From JANXQG01 sp963824275 (GTDB taxonomy: Bacteria; Planctomycetota; Planctomycetia; Pirellulales; Thermoguttaceae), in contig CAWGOT010000003.1 of assembly GCA_963824275.1 (NCBI GenBank), positions 2,170,001 to 2,234,000 on the forward strand: DNA of 64,000 nucleotides, written 5' to 3'. Position 1 is the first letter of the stretch, and each line of letters opens with the position of its first letter. The translations under genes and the position numbers were made by a program. This document shows, piece by piece, positions 18,016 through 26,538 of the stretch. A model generated the notes under the pieces. The model ran no database searches. It worked only from the letters and a program-made list of their open reading frames with translations, and was not told the DNA's origin.

Positions 18016-19068
18016 ATGATGGTCCAGTATTTCCGCTCCAACATCCGCTCCATGTCCGGCTACGTGCCCGGCGAACAGCCGCAGGGCGACGGGTTCATCA
18101 AGTTGAACACCAACGAGAACCCCTACCCGCCTTCGCCCGCGGTCGCGATCGCCGTCCATGAGGCCCTCGGACGCGGACTGCAAAAATATCCGGATCCGAT
18201 GGCCGGGGCCTTTCGCCGCCGCGCGAGCGAACTGCTCGGCGTGCCGCCCGAGTGGATCCTGGCGGGCAACGGCAGCGACGACATCCTCACGATCGTCACC
18301 CGGGCCTTGGTCGGCGAGGGCCAACTGCTGCGGCTGCCGTATCCCAGCTACATCCTGTACCGCACGCTGGCCGAGTTGCAGGGTGCGCGGAGCGAAGAAA
18401 TCCCCTTCCAGCCCGACTGGTCGCTGCCGGAGGCCTTCGCCCTTGGAAGCGACGATCTGCGGCTGGTCTTCCTGGCCAATCCCAACAGCCCCTCGGGCAC
18501 CGTCGTTCCGCCGCAGGCCGTGCTGGAGCTGGCCCAAAGGCTGCCCTGTCCACTCTTGGTCGACGAGGCCTACGCCGACTTCGCCGAGACCAACTGCCTG
18601 GACCTCGTGGCGAAGTGCGAGAAGATCATGGTCTCGCGGACGCTGAGCAAGTCGTACGCCCTGGCAGGGCTGCGGTTCGGCTACCTGGTGGCCCAGCCGC
18701 AGATGATCGAGCAGTTCGTCAAGGTGAAGGATTCTTACAACTGCGACGCACTCTCGATCGCCGCGGCCGAGGCGGCCATCGGCGACCAGGCCTGGCTCGG
18801 CCAGACCCGCGGCAAGATCCTTCGCTCGCGCGGCCGGTTGGTGACGGCTATGCGGGATTTAGGGTTTATCGTGCCCGATTCGCAAGCTAACTTTGTATGG
18901 GCCCGGCACCAAGGGCAGGGCGTCCGGCCCATGTACGAAGAACTGAAACGCCGGCGGATCCTCGTCCGATACATGGAGTATCCCGGTTGGGGCGACGGCC
19001 TGCGGATCACGGTCGGCAAGGACGAAGAGATCGAGGCCTGCGTGAAGGCGCTGCAGAGCCTAATGTAA
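18016..19068 (+). CDS. hisC: Histidinol-phosphate aminotransferase
   Basis: PLP-dependent transaminase of histidine synthesis. It follows an AGGAGG site at 17999-18004 and starts MMVQYFRSNIRSMSGYVPGEQPQG. Length 350 is normal. Visible motifs: KLNTNENPYPPSP (substrate), WILAGNGSDDILTIVTRA (PLP phosphate site), FLANPNSPSGT, LLVDEAYADF, and SRTLSKSYALAGLRFGYLV with the Schiff-base lysine at ~211. The C-terminal RYMEYPGWGDGLRITVG is intact. No break in frame. The gene lies 42 bases downstream of two small unknown genes and is followed by an AT-rich hairpin repeat. Confidence 0.96.
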   Translation: MMVQYFRSNIRSMSGYVPGEQPQGDGFIKLNTNENPYPPSPAVAIAVHEALGRGLQKYPDPMAGAFRRRASELLGVPPEWILAGNGSDDILTIVTRALVGEGQLLRLPYPSYILYRTLAELQGARSEEIPFQPDWSLPEAFALGSDDLRLVFLANPNSPSGTVVPPQAVLELAQRLPCPLLVDEAYADFAETNCLDLVAKCEKIMVSRTLSKSYALAGLRFGYLVAQPQMIEQFVKVKDSYNCDALSIAAAEAAIGDQAWLGQTRGKILRSRGRLVTAMRDLGFIVPDSQANFVWARHQGQGVRPMYEELKRRRILVRYMEYPGWGDGLRITVGKDEEIEACVKALQSLM

Positions 19069-19071
19069 GAA

Positions 19072-19219
19072 ATCCGAAATCCGAATCTCGAAATCCGAAA
19101 CAAATCCAAAATTCAAATAAGAAATGTCGCAAAGCGTTTTGTATTCGGATGCTTCGGTGATTAGGTATTCGGATTTTGAATTTGTTTCGGATTTCGATAT
19201 TCGTATTTAGGATTTCCAT
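19072..19219. repeat. AATCCGAAATTCGAAACAAAT inverted repeat, copy 1
   Basis: AT-rich units reading AAATCCGAA...CGAAACAAATCC run from 19072, and their reverse complement (GAATTTGTTTCGGATTTCG) runs to 19219. The structure is a long imperfect hairpin between hisC and hisB. The family recurs at 35503-35645, 36655-36735, 42208-42364 and 63147-63308. Confidence 0.85.
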
Positions 19220-19224
19220 TTATT

Positions 19225-19813
19225 ATGCCGCGCACGGCCACCATCCAGCGCAAGACGACGGAAACCGATATCCGGCTCGAAATCGATCTCGACGGCAGCG
19301 GCCGCGCGGAGATCGCCACGGGCGTCGGTTTCTTCGACCACATGCTCACGCTCCTGGCCCGGCATGCGGCCCTCGATCTGGCGATCGAGGCCCAGGGCGA
19401 CCTGCACGTCGATCAGCATCACACGGTGGAGGACGTTGGCATCTGCCTGGGGCAGGCCGTGCGGCAGGCCCTGGGCGATCGGGCGGGCATCCGCCGCTAC
19501 GGCCACTTCACACTGCCCATGGACGAGACGCTGGCCACCTGCGCGGTCGATCTCGGAGGGCGGCCCTACTTCGTCTTCGAGGCCATGTTCCCCACGGCCA
19601 AGATCGGCGAGTTCGATAGCGAATTGGTCGCCGACTTCTGGCACGCCTTTGCCACGAACGTCTTGGGCAACGTCCACATTCTCGTGCCCTACGGCCGCAA
19701 CAGCCATCACATTGCCGAAGCCGTTTTCAAGTCCGCGGCCCTGCGCGCTCTGCGCCGCCTGGGAGCCCGACCCGCGGATCACCGGCGTGCCGAGCACAAA
19801 AGGCGTTCTCTAG
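19225..19813 (+). CDS. hisB: Imidazoleglycerol-phosphate dehydratase, C-terminal frameshift
   Basis: Dehydrates IGP to imidazole-acetol phosphate using manganese. It begins MPRTATIQRKTTETDIRL. The two metal-binding His clusters are DQHHTVEDVGICLG and RNSHHIAEAVFKSAA, and GVGFFDHMLTLLARHA is the family signature. The frame breaks near 19755, after ALRALR; the other frame supplies the expected ending EPDPRITGVPSTKGVL. The intact length of ~195 residues is that of a stand-alone HisB. Read in the unbroken frame it would carry a spurious 30-residue tail. Confidence 0.94.
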
Positions 19814-19816
19814 TCA

Positions 19817-19855
19817 GTAGGGTGGGACAAGCGAGCTTGCGATGCCGGCCCACCA
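19817..19855. repeat. Half copy of the GTGGGACCAGCGAGC repeat
   Basis: GTAGGGTGGGACAAGCGAGC... at 19817 matches the left arm of the hairpin at 4118-4162; no right arm follows. Confidence 0.75.
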
Positions 19856-20043
19856 TTCTTTTCGTATCTTTCTCAATTCCGTCTGGCTAGCGCTTGCCGG
19901 CTATCGCGAGTGCGCCCTGAACCTTCTCCCACGCCGTTCCCCATGCTCCGGCAAATGTTGTGGGGTTGACAGCCCAATTAGTAATGCTCACACTGACGGC
20001 GTTTGGTTTGTGGCTGGTTATTTTCGGCGTTATGGAACTGACC

Positions 20044-21089
20044 ATGATACGACTCTTATGGCTGGTTTGTTTGGGATTCACGGCAAGCACACCGCTAGAG
20101 GCGCAGGAGATCAAGCTTCGAGCGACGATTGAAACCGAAGGGTCAACTGGAGGCGGGCTCGCATTTAGTCCCGACGGCAAGTTCGTCGCAAGAGGCGGCA
20201 GGGATGGGACTCGGATATGGGACGTCGCCAGCGGCAAGGTCACGGCCACTTTCAAGAACCCGGTGGTCGAAAGCAGCCTTCGCCCAGCAGCCAGCGACTG
20301 GCGCTGGCCTTCAGTCCTGACGGTACCGCCCTCGCTGTCGGTGGCGGGAATCAGGTAGCAGCCGAAGTCCACCTCTGGAACGTGGCGGCGGGAAAGGAGA
20401 CGCTTACGCTGAAGTCGCAGGGGTGGCCCAGGGGCTTGGCGGAATCCGTCTACGCCCCCAGGCTATTCTACTCGGTCGTGTTCAGCCCTGATGGCAAGAT
20501 CATTGCCGCTGGCGGCGGAGACGGTCCGCACGGGGAGGTCAAACTCTGGGACTCAGCGACCGGCAAGCACCTCGGCGACCTGCCTGCGTCGTCATGGCAA
20601 ACAACTTCCGTGGCCTTCAGCAACGATGGCAAGGTGCTTGCGTCTGGGGCTCCATTGAGAGTTTGTATTTTAGCACCCGCGGGTCTGGCTACACCTGGCA
20701 GTAACTTGTCCGCTACAGTCCTGAAAGATGACCGCGACTCCGTATGCGTGGCATTCAGCCCGGACGGCAAGACGCTGGCCTCGGCCGGCTGGAGCAGCCG
20801 AACTGTCGAACTTTGGGACGTTGCCAGCGGAAAGCGGCTGGCGGCCCTCCGAGCGCACAAGAGTTACGTCGCCTATGTGGCATTCTTGCCGGACGGAAAA
20901 ACGCTTGTCTCGGCGGGTGACTACGACGATGGTTCAATCAGGTTGTGGGACGTTGCCAGCGGCCAAAACACGGCCACGGTCATGACCGATCACATGGACC
21001 TCTACGGTTTGGCGCTTAGCCCGGATGGGAAAACGCTGGCGTCTGCGGCGCTGGGGCAAATCAAGCTTTGGGACGTCAAGACCCGCTAG
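20044..21089 (+). CDS. Secreted WD40-repeat protein, one frameshift
   Basis: ATG at 20044 (MIRLLWLVCLGFTASTPLEA) gives a signal peptide. The mature protein is a chain of WD40 blades, each with the pattern AFSPDGK..A.GG....I.LWD.A.GK: blades at GGLAFSPDGKFVARGG, LALAFSPDGTALAVGG, YSVVFSPDGKIIAAGG, TSVAFSNDGKVLASGA, VCVAFSPDGKTLASAG, YVAFLPDGKTLVSAG and GLALSPDGKTLASAA. Seven blades are enough for one propeller. The frame breaks near 20285, between blades one and two. A longer version starting at 19960 would add a non-signal-like extension. Likely an envelope scaffold; no partner can be named. Confidence 0.85.
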
Positions 21090-21096
21090 GGCCTCG

Positions 21097-22200
21097 CTAT
21101 TTTGTCACTGGCGTGTAGCCCTGCCAGACCCACTCCAGGGCTTGCGGATAGGTCTGGGCGATGACCTTGCCGTCGGTGTGGCCGGCGTTCTTGGCGTAGA
21201 TCAATTGGTAGTGATAGCCCTTGGCCTTCAGCGTATCGGCCATCCGCAGGTTGGCGATGACCCAGTTGTGGAAGCCCGTCGAAGCCGAGGTGGCGCCATT
21301 GTCCCGCTCGCCGACCTCCAGCCAGACGCGTAAGGGCTTGGCCGGACTTTCCGGAATGAAGTGTGCGTGATATTCCCAGGCCCCATGCGGGGCGTCCGCG
21401 TTGGACTGCTGGTTCACGTAGGTCCCCGAATAGGTCATCACGCGATGGTAAAGTTCCGGGTGGAACCAGGCCATGGTGAAGGCCGCCGAGCCGCCCGAGC
21501 TTCCGCCGAGGGTCATGCGACCGTCGGGATCCTTGGTCAAGCTCACGCCGTACTCCTTTTCCACGCGGGGCAGGACCTCGGCCTCGATGAACTCGGCATT
21601 CTTTCCCGACACCGTGTCATATTCGAGGCCCCGCTGGCTGCCCCCGCCGTCGCCGCCGCCGTTGGCGATCATCACGGCGATCATCGCCGGCAGACGATGG
21701 GCGGCGATCATGCTGTCGAGCACGTTGGGAAGCTGGTTCTGTCTCGCGCCGTAGGCATCGAGCGCGACGATAAATGGGGCGGGCGTGCCGGAGACATATT
21801 GGCTGGGGACGTACACGGTGACCTTGCGCGTGGGATTCGCGCCTCGCAGACCGGCGGGCGGGTAGAACTTGCTGTCGGCCGCGTTCATCGTAAAGCTGGC
21901 CACCTTGCCCTTGGGAACCCCGTCCTTGGCCGTCTGCTCGGGGGCGGGACGATAGTCCGGCCCGATGGAGTAATTGCCGTCGCCGGCGCCGGGCGTCCAG
22001 GGCGGAAACTCTGCCAGCTTGGCGACTTCGGCCTGATCGGCGGCGGACATCGGCCCGCCGCGCACGGCACCTTTGCCTTTGCCCGCGGGCGGTGTAGCGC
22101 CGGGGGCCGGCGCATCAGCGGCAAAAATCGGGGTTGTGCCCGCCACCAGGCAGAGCAACGTGGCGGTACGGAGGAATGCGAAAGGTCTATTCGTGCGCAT
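21097..22200 (-). CDS. Secreted esterase, alpha/beta hydrolase of the enterochelin esterase type
   Basis: ATG at 22200 starts MRTNRPFAFLRTATLLCLVAG with a signal peptide, then a low-complexity Pro/Gly/Ala linker. The hydrolase domain begins at VTVYVPSQYVSGTPAPFIVALD. The nucleophile elbow reads LGGSSGGSAAF and the catalytic His is in NAGHTDG near the C-terminus; an Asp is expected in between, near VGERDNGA. Members cleave ester bonds of siderophores or plant-polymer esters; the substrate here is unknown. 367 residues, frame intact. Convergent with the WD40 gene, whose stop is 7 bases away. Confidence 0.85.
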   Translation of the reverse strand: MRTNRPFAFLRTATLLCLVAGTTPIFAADAPAPGATPPAGKGKGAVRGGPMSAADQAEVAKLAEFPPWTPGAGDGNYSIGPDYRPAPEQTAKDGVPKGKVASFTMNAADSKFYPPAGLRGANPTRKVTVYVPSQYVSGTPAPFIVALDAYGARQNQLPNVLDSMIAAHRLPAMIAVMIANGGGDGGGSQRGLEYDTVSGKNAEFIEAEVLPRVEKEYGVSLTKDPDGRMTLGGSSGGSAAFTMAWFHPELYHRVMTYSGTYVNQQSNADAPHGAWEYHAHFIPESPAKPLRVWLEVGERDNGATSASTGFHNWVIANLRMADTLKAKGYHYQLIYAKNAGHTDGKVIAQTYPQALEWVWQGYTPVTK

Positions 22201-22709
22201 GGAAATACGGTCCTGAAGGAAAAAGGAGGGAAGAAGGTTAGTTTTTGACCCCAGTGTCGTCGCGCATTCTATGCAGCGATCCTTCCCGGACAACGGTTCG
22301 ACGAGCTTTTCCCCAAAAACTTCGGATATCCGCAAGCAAACTGCGCAATTGCGCAATTTCAAGTGGACACAGGATGGCAAGTACTCGGGCCGAGTTTCCC
22401 TAAACTCTCCCCTCTCGGGTGGTCGAAACCTATATTGAGTCGCTTGATTCCGACAAATAGCGCGTCTAGGATGAACGAGACGCTTCTGCGCCTTAGAACC
22501 ATCGTACGGAGTGATGACGTGGTAAACCGTGCCGATCCGCGAATCGTCCCGCCTTGCCGCTGCGTGTGTACAAGTCCGGCTTGAAGGCCGGACACCGCGC
22601 GCTCCTCTTTTGACCACGCCCGTGCTGCTGGCGAACTCGTTTCCTCCCCGCGGCAATCGCCAGCCCCGCCGGGCTTCCTTTGTACGTATGATCTCTGGAG
22701 TCCTAGACC
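22201..22709. other. Divergent intergenic region between esterase and serine acetyltransferase
   Basis: 509 bases without a gene. It contains a perfect 14-bp palindrome TGCGCAATTGCGCA at 22342-22355 that could be an operator. A weak promoter-like pair, TTGATT at 22444-22449 and TAGGAT at 22467-22472 with a 17-base spacer, points towards cysE. Both are suggestions from inspection only. Confidence 0.4.
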
Positions 22710-23660
22710 ATGGCGACCGACGTCCGCATCAAAGAAACCCTGCCCGAACTGACCGACAAGATTGTCCAGACCTATTCGGACCTGGACACGATCACCCACC
22801 TCGGCCATTGCCCTCTGCCCAGCTACGAATCGATCGTCGAGATCCTGGAGAGCCTGAAAGACATCATCTTTCCCGGGTATCGGCGGCGGGACGGGCTGCA
22901 CCTGGGGAACATCACCTATCACGTAGGCGACCTGATCGACCGGCTGCACGATCAACTGACGGAGCAGACCGCGCGGGCCCTGCGTCACGAGCAGGGCGAG
23001 GAGTTCACCTGCGGCCCGCAGCAGAAGGCCGACTTCGAGGCCCTCGGGCAGGCCAAGGCGGTGGCTTTCTTGCAGCAGATTCCGGTGGTCCGCGAGTTGC
23101 TGGCCACCGACGTTCCGCGCGGCCTACGACGGCGACCCGGCCTGCAAGTCGCTGGACGAGGTGATCTTCTGCTATCCGGGGCTGGAGGCCATCACCGTCT
23201 ACCGCCTGGCGCATCTGCTGTACAAGCTCGAAGTGCCGCTGATTCCCCGCATCATGACCGAGTGGGCCCACAGCCGCACCGGCATCGACATCCATCCCGG
23301 GGCCACGATCGGCAAGCACTTCTTCATCGACCACGGCACGGGCGTGGTCATCGGGCAGACGACCGAGATCGGCGACTGGGTCAAGCTCTACCAGGGCGTG
23401 ACGCTGGGCGCCTTGAGCTTCGCCACCGACGCCGACGGGAACCTCGTGCGCGGCACCAGCGCCATCCCACGATCGAGGATCGCGTCGTGATCTACGCCAA
23501 CGCCACGGTGCTGGGCGGCAAGACGGTCGTGGGGCATGACGCCGTGATCGGCTCCAGCGTGTGGATTACGAGCTCCGTGACGCCGCATGCGACCGTGACC
23601 TTGGAGAAGCCGCGGTTGAACGTCCGCGACCCGAATTTCGCGGCGGACTTCTCGATCTGA
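22710..23660 (+). CDS. cysE: Serine O-acetyltransferase, two compensating frameshifts
   Basis: Acetylates serine for cysteine synthesis. It starts MATDVRIKETLPELTDKI. The N-terminal helical part matches the longer EpsC-like type found with planctomycete cysteine genes. The left-handed beta-helix carries YRLAHLLYKLEVPLIPRIMTEWAHS, GIDIHPGATIGKHFFIDHGTGVVIGQT and VKLYQGVTLGA, with the catalytic His in the DHGTG segment. Two shifts, near 23110 and 23460, cancel each other, so the frame at both ends runs through the whole region without a stop. A naive translation gives 316 residues, of which the middle ~115 are nonsense. The product of the corrected frames is full length. Confidence 0.9.
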   Translation: MATDVRIKETLPELTDKIVQTYSDLDTITHLGHCPLPSYESIVEILESLKDIIFPGYRRRDGLHLGNITYHVGDLIDRLHDQLTEQTARALRHEQGEEFTCGPQQKADFEALGQAKAVAFLQQIPVVRELLATDVPRGLRRRPGLQVAGRGDLLLSGAGGHHRLPPGASAVQARSAADSPHHDRVGPQPHRHRHPSRGHDRQALLHRPRHGRGHRADDRDRRLGQALPGRDAGRLELRHRRRREPRARHQRHPTIEDRVVIYANATVLGGKTVVGHDAVIGSSVWITSSVTPHATVTLEKPRLNVRDPNFAADFSI

Positions 23661-23700
23661 TGGGCGGCAGAAGAGGGACATCCGGGACGGCTAAGACATT

Positions 23701-23934
23701 ATGACCGCAGAGAACTTCGACCAAACACTGACTGCATTCAGAGCTCGTAGTCCTTTTCGACCATTTACCGTGGCCTTGGTCAACGGCGATCGCTTCGAGG
23801 TCGACCATCGCGACGCATTTTTCATGCGAGACGGCGTGGCCGTCTATGTCGCGCCAAGAGGCGTTCCTGTGATTTTCGACCACGAGGGCGTCAGCCAGTT
23901 CGTCGGCGACCTGTTGGGGCAGGCAAACGAGTAG
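23701..23934 (+). CDS. Small hypothetical protein of a planctomycete family
   Basis: 77 residues starting MTAENFDQTLTAFRARSPFRPFTVALVNGDRFEVDH in two blocks, followed by RDGVAVYVAPRGVPVIFDHEGVSQFV. It looks like a small beta-barrel or Sm-like fold (alternating hydrophobic strands with a conserved FRPF motif). I know close relatives only as hypothetical planctomycete proteins. It stands 40 bases after cysE in the same direction. Confidence 0.7.
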   Translation: MTAENFDQTLTAFRARSPFRPFTVALVNGDRFEVDHRDAFFMRDGVAVYVAPRGVPVIFDHEGVSQFVGDLLGQANE

Positions 23935-23975
23935 GCCGGACTCCAAAACCAAGATCGACAGGTTTCAAACCTAAC

Positions 23976-24380
23976 CTACAAACCGTCTGCCCGCCGCGCC
24001 ACGCGCAACTGGGCCCGGGCTTGGGCCTCGGCCTGCTGGCGGGCGGCCATCAGCTCGGGCGTGTGCGCCGCCTGGCTAAAGGCGGCTTCCATCCGCTGCG
24101 AGGCGGCCTGCTCGTCGATCTTGTCGGCCGCTATCGCCCGATTGGTCAACAGCGAGACGACATTGTCGACGACCTCGACGAAGCCGCCCTCGACGTAGAA
24201 CCGCTCGACCTGGTTGCCATGACGGATCCGCATCTCGCCGTAGCCCAGCCGGCCGATGAGCGGCGTGTGGCTCGGTCCGATGCCGATTTCGCCGTCGAAC
24301 AACGTAACGACGACAAAGTCGGCCGCCGTGTCGCGGACGGTCTGCTCGGGAGTGACGACAATACAATGAAGTTCGGCCAT
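23976..24380 (-). CDS. atpC: ATP synthase F1 epsilon subunit
   Basis: Central-stalk subunit that couples and inhibits F1. ATG at 24380 gives MAELHCIVVTPEQTVRDTAADFVV; a longer frame reads into repeat DNA and is not credible. The N-terminal beta-sandwich shows GEIGIGPSHTPLIGRLGYGEMRI and FYVEGGFVEVVDNVVSLLTNRA. The C-terminal helical hairpin follows but is irregular and ends VARRADGL. 134 residues, normal length. It is the last gene of the atp operon on this strand, separated from atpD by an octamer-repeat hairpin. Confidence 0.95.
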   Translation of the reverse strand: MAELHCIVVTPEQTVRDTAADFVVVTLFDGEIGIGPSHTPLIGRLGYGEMRIRHGNQVERFYVEGGFVEVVDNVVSLLTNRAIAADKIDEQAASQRMEAAFSQAAHTPELMAARQQAEAQARAQLRVARRADGL

Positions 24381-24394
24381 GGTCGGACGAGGGA

Positions 24395-24549
24395 GAATTG
24401 CAAATTGCAAATTGCAAATTGAAAATTGCAAATTGGAAGACCCTGCCAGCAGGCCCGCCGCGCTCTGCAATCCGCCGCTCGAGTTCCTCCGTTGAGATTA
24501 GTTCTTTCGTACCAACACTGTCCCCAATTTGCAATTTGCAATTTGCAAT
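24395..24549. repeat. Inverted arrays of the ATTTGCAA octamer between atpD and atpC
   Basis: Tandem GCAAATT units at 24395-24436 face their reverse complement at 24525-24549, across an 88-base insert. In the operon direction the insert reads as KELISTEELERRIAERGG with no start codon, a possible fragment of a coding sequence. The same octamer brackets the four-helix-bundle gene at 26052-26530. Confidence 0.85.
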
Positions 24550-24551
24550 AT

Positions 24552-26022
24552 TTATTTCGCGGCGGCGGCCATCTTCTTCGCCTGCTCGTCCGCCTGCTCG
24601 ATCGCCCCGACGTACATGAACGCCTGCTCGGGCAGATGGTCCCACTTGCCGTCGGCAATCTCTTCGAAGCTGCGGATCGTCTCCGGCAGCGGCGTGATCT
24701 CGCCCGGCTTGTTCGTGAAGGCCTCGGCCACGAGGAAGGGCTGCGAAAGGAAGCGTTCCATCCGGCGGGCCCGATGCACCACCAGCTTGTCCGTCTCGCT
24801 CAACTCGTCGACGCCCAGAATGGCGATGATGTCCTGCAACTCGCGGTACCGCTGCAGGGTGGTCTGCACCCGCCGGGCGCAATTGTAATGCCGCTCGCCC
24901 ACATACTGCGGATCGAGCACGCGGCTGGACGAGGCCAGCGGATCGACGGCCGGATAGATGCCCTTCTCGGAAATCGCCCGCTCCAGGTAGATGAAGGCGT
25001 CCAACTGGCCGAAGGCAGTGGCCGGGGCGGGGTCGGTCGGGTCGTCGGCCGGCACGTACACGGCCTGCACCGAGGTGATCGCCCCGCGGTTGGTCGAGGT
25101 GATCCGCTCCTGCAACTGGCCCATCTCCGTGGCCAGCGTCGGCTGGTAGCCGACGGCCGACGGCATGCGCCCCAGGAGGGCCGAAACCTCGCTGCCGGCC
25201 TGCGAGAAACGGAAGATGTTGTCGATGAACAAGAGCACGTCGGAACCGGTCGAGTCGCGGAAGTACTCGGCCATCGTCAGGGCCGACAAGGCCACGCGGA
25301 GCCGTGCGCCGGGCGGCTCGTTCATCTGGCCGAAGACCATGCACGTCTGGTCGATGACGCTGCGACCGGTATTGCCGATCTTGGCGTGCTGCATTTCCAG
25401 CCACAGGTCGTTGCCCTCGCGGGTCCGCTCGCCGACGCCGGCGAAGACGGACGAACCGCCGTGGGCGGAGGCGATGCGGGCGATCAGTTCCTGCAGGATG
25501 ACCGTCTTGCCCAGACCGGCCCCGCCGAACAGCCCGGCCTTGCCGCCGCGGACGAAGGGCGTCAAGCAGGTCGATGACCTTGATGCCCGTCTCGAAGATC
25601 TCCGTCTTCGTCGAGAGGTCGACGACGTCCGGGGCGTCGCGATGGATGGGCCAATGCTCTTCGGCGTTGACGGGACCGAGCTCGTCGATCGGTTCGCCCA
25701 GGAGGTTGAAGACGCGCCCCAGCGTGGCCTTGCCCACGGGCACGCAGACCGGGGCGCCGGTATCGACGCAGGCCATGCCGCGGACCATGCCGTCGGTGTT
25801 GCCCAGGGCGACGCAGCGCACGCGTCCGCCGCCAAGCTGGGCCTGGACCTCGCCGGTCAGACGGACCTGAACGCCCTTCTGCTCGGCCTCGATGCGCACG
25901 GCGTTGTAGATCGGCGGCAGATGGTCGTCGGGGAACTCGGCGTCGAAGGTCGAGCCGATGACCTGGGTCACGCGGCCGGCTTGGGTGTTGGTGGGGGCGG
26001 GGGGATTTAGTGTGGTGGGCAT
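24552..26022 (-). CDS. atpD: ATP synthase F1 beta subunit, one frameshift
   Basis: Catalytic subunit of F1. Start MPTTLNPPAPTNTQAGRVTQVIGS at 26022. The beta-barrel crown, the P-loop GGAGLGKTVILQEL, GERTREGNDLW with the catalytic Glu, DNIFRFSQAGSEVSALLGRMPSAVGYQ in two blocks, and the DELSEXD-type region (VDELSETDKLVVHRARR) are all present. One break near 25560, between LLDAL and FVRGGK, interrupts the frame right before the P-loop; both halves otherwise match the family. Corrected length ~489. ATP-binding and catalytic residues are complete, so loss of function is unlikely and an indel error is probable. Confidence 0.96.
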
Positions 26023-26051
26023 AACATTGGCCTGTAATTAAGAATAAAGAC

Positions 26052-26530
26052 TGCAAATTGAAAATTGAAAATTGCAAATTGCAAATTGCAAATTGCAGAC
26101 AGTACCCTACTTCTTTTCTTGGTCGCGACTCTTCGCGGTAGCAACCGATTTGCCGATGATCCTGCAAAGCTGGTCGCTTTCGTCAATCAGCCCCGCCATC
26201 TTCTCGCCCGAGAGCAATTTGGACCGAACGATCAATCGCAGCCAGTACCGCGACTCTCGCAACTCCTTCAGTACGATGCCCAGTTTATGCGCGAAATCGG
26301 CACGACTTTCTGCGGCGCAACCCTCTTCGTAGTTCGGCCCCGGCGCAGATCCGCACCGAACCAACTGGCCCGCCACATGCCGGCCCGCCCGGGTCTCAGG
26401 CAACGCATCGACAACATTGAAAACTCTGACCGCAAAGTCCAGGAACCTCTCCGACAATTCATCGGGATTCATGGTTCGTCATCCCTTTCTTCAATTTGAA
26501 ATTTGCAATTTGCAATTTGCAATTTGCAAT
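26052..26530. repeat. Octamer-bracketed cassette around the four-helix-bundle gene
   Basis: An array of GCAAATTG/GAAAATTG units at 26052-26097 is matched by its reverse complement (ATTTGCAATTTGCAATTTGC) at 26492-26530. Between them lies a single gene. The cassette fills almost the whole space between atpG and atpD. No target duplication is obvious. Confidence 0.8.
26107..26472 (-). CDS. Four-helix-bundle protein (S23 / intervening-sequence type)
   Basis: A 121-residue all-helical protein with the signature of the four-helix-bundle family first seen in 23S rRNA intervening sequences: RFLDFAVRVFNVVDALPETRAGRHVAGQL in blocks, then CGSAPGPNYEEGCAAESRADFAHKL and LKELRESRYWLRL. Related to Avd of diversity-generating retroelements. 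The family binds nucleic acid, but its cellular role is not established. It sits between atpG and atpD on the operon strand and is enclosed by inverted octamer arrays, so it looks like an inserted cassette rather than an ATP synthase component. Start at 26472 follows AAAGGGATGACGAACC. Confidence 0.88.
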   Translation of the reverse strand: MNPDELSERFLDFAVRVFNVVDALPETRAGRHVAGQLVRCGSAPGPNYEEGCAAESRADFAHKLGIVLKELRESRYWLRLIVRSKLLSGEKMAGLIDESDQLCRIIGKSVATAKSRDQEKK

Positions 26531-26538
26531 CTCCTCTC

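Noticed and set aside
22444..22472. Promoter for cysE
   Set aside because: The boxes TTGATT and TAGGAT are only partial matches and I could not distinguish them from chance; kept only as a note in the intergenic entry.
24395..26530. Octamer arrays as a CRISPR
   Set aside because: The units are contiguous without unique spacers, and no cas genes are near.
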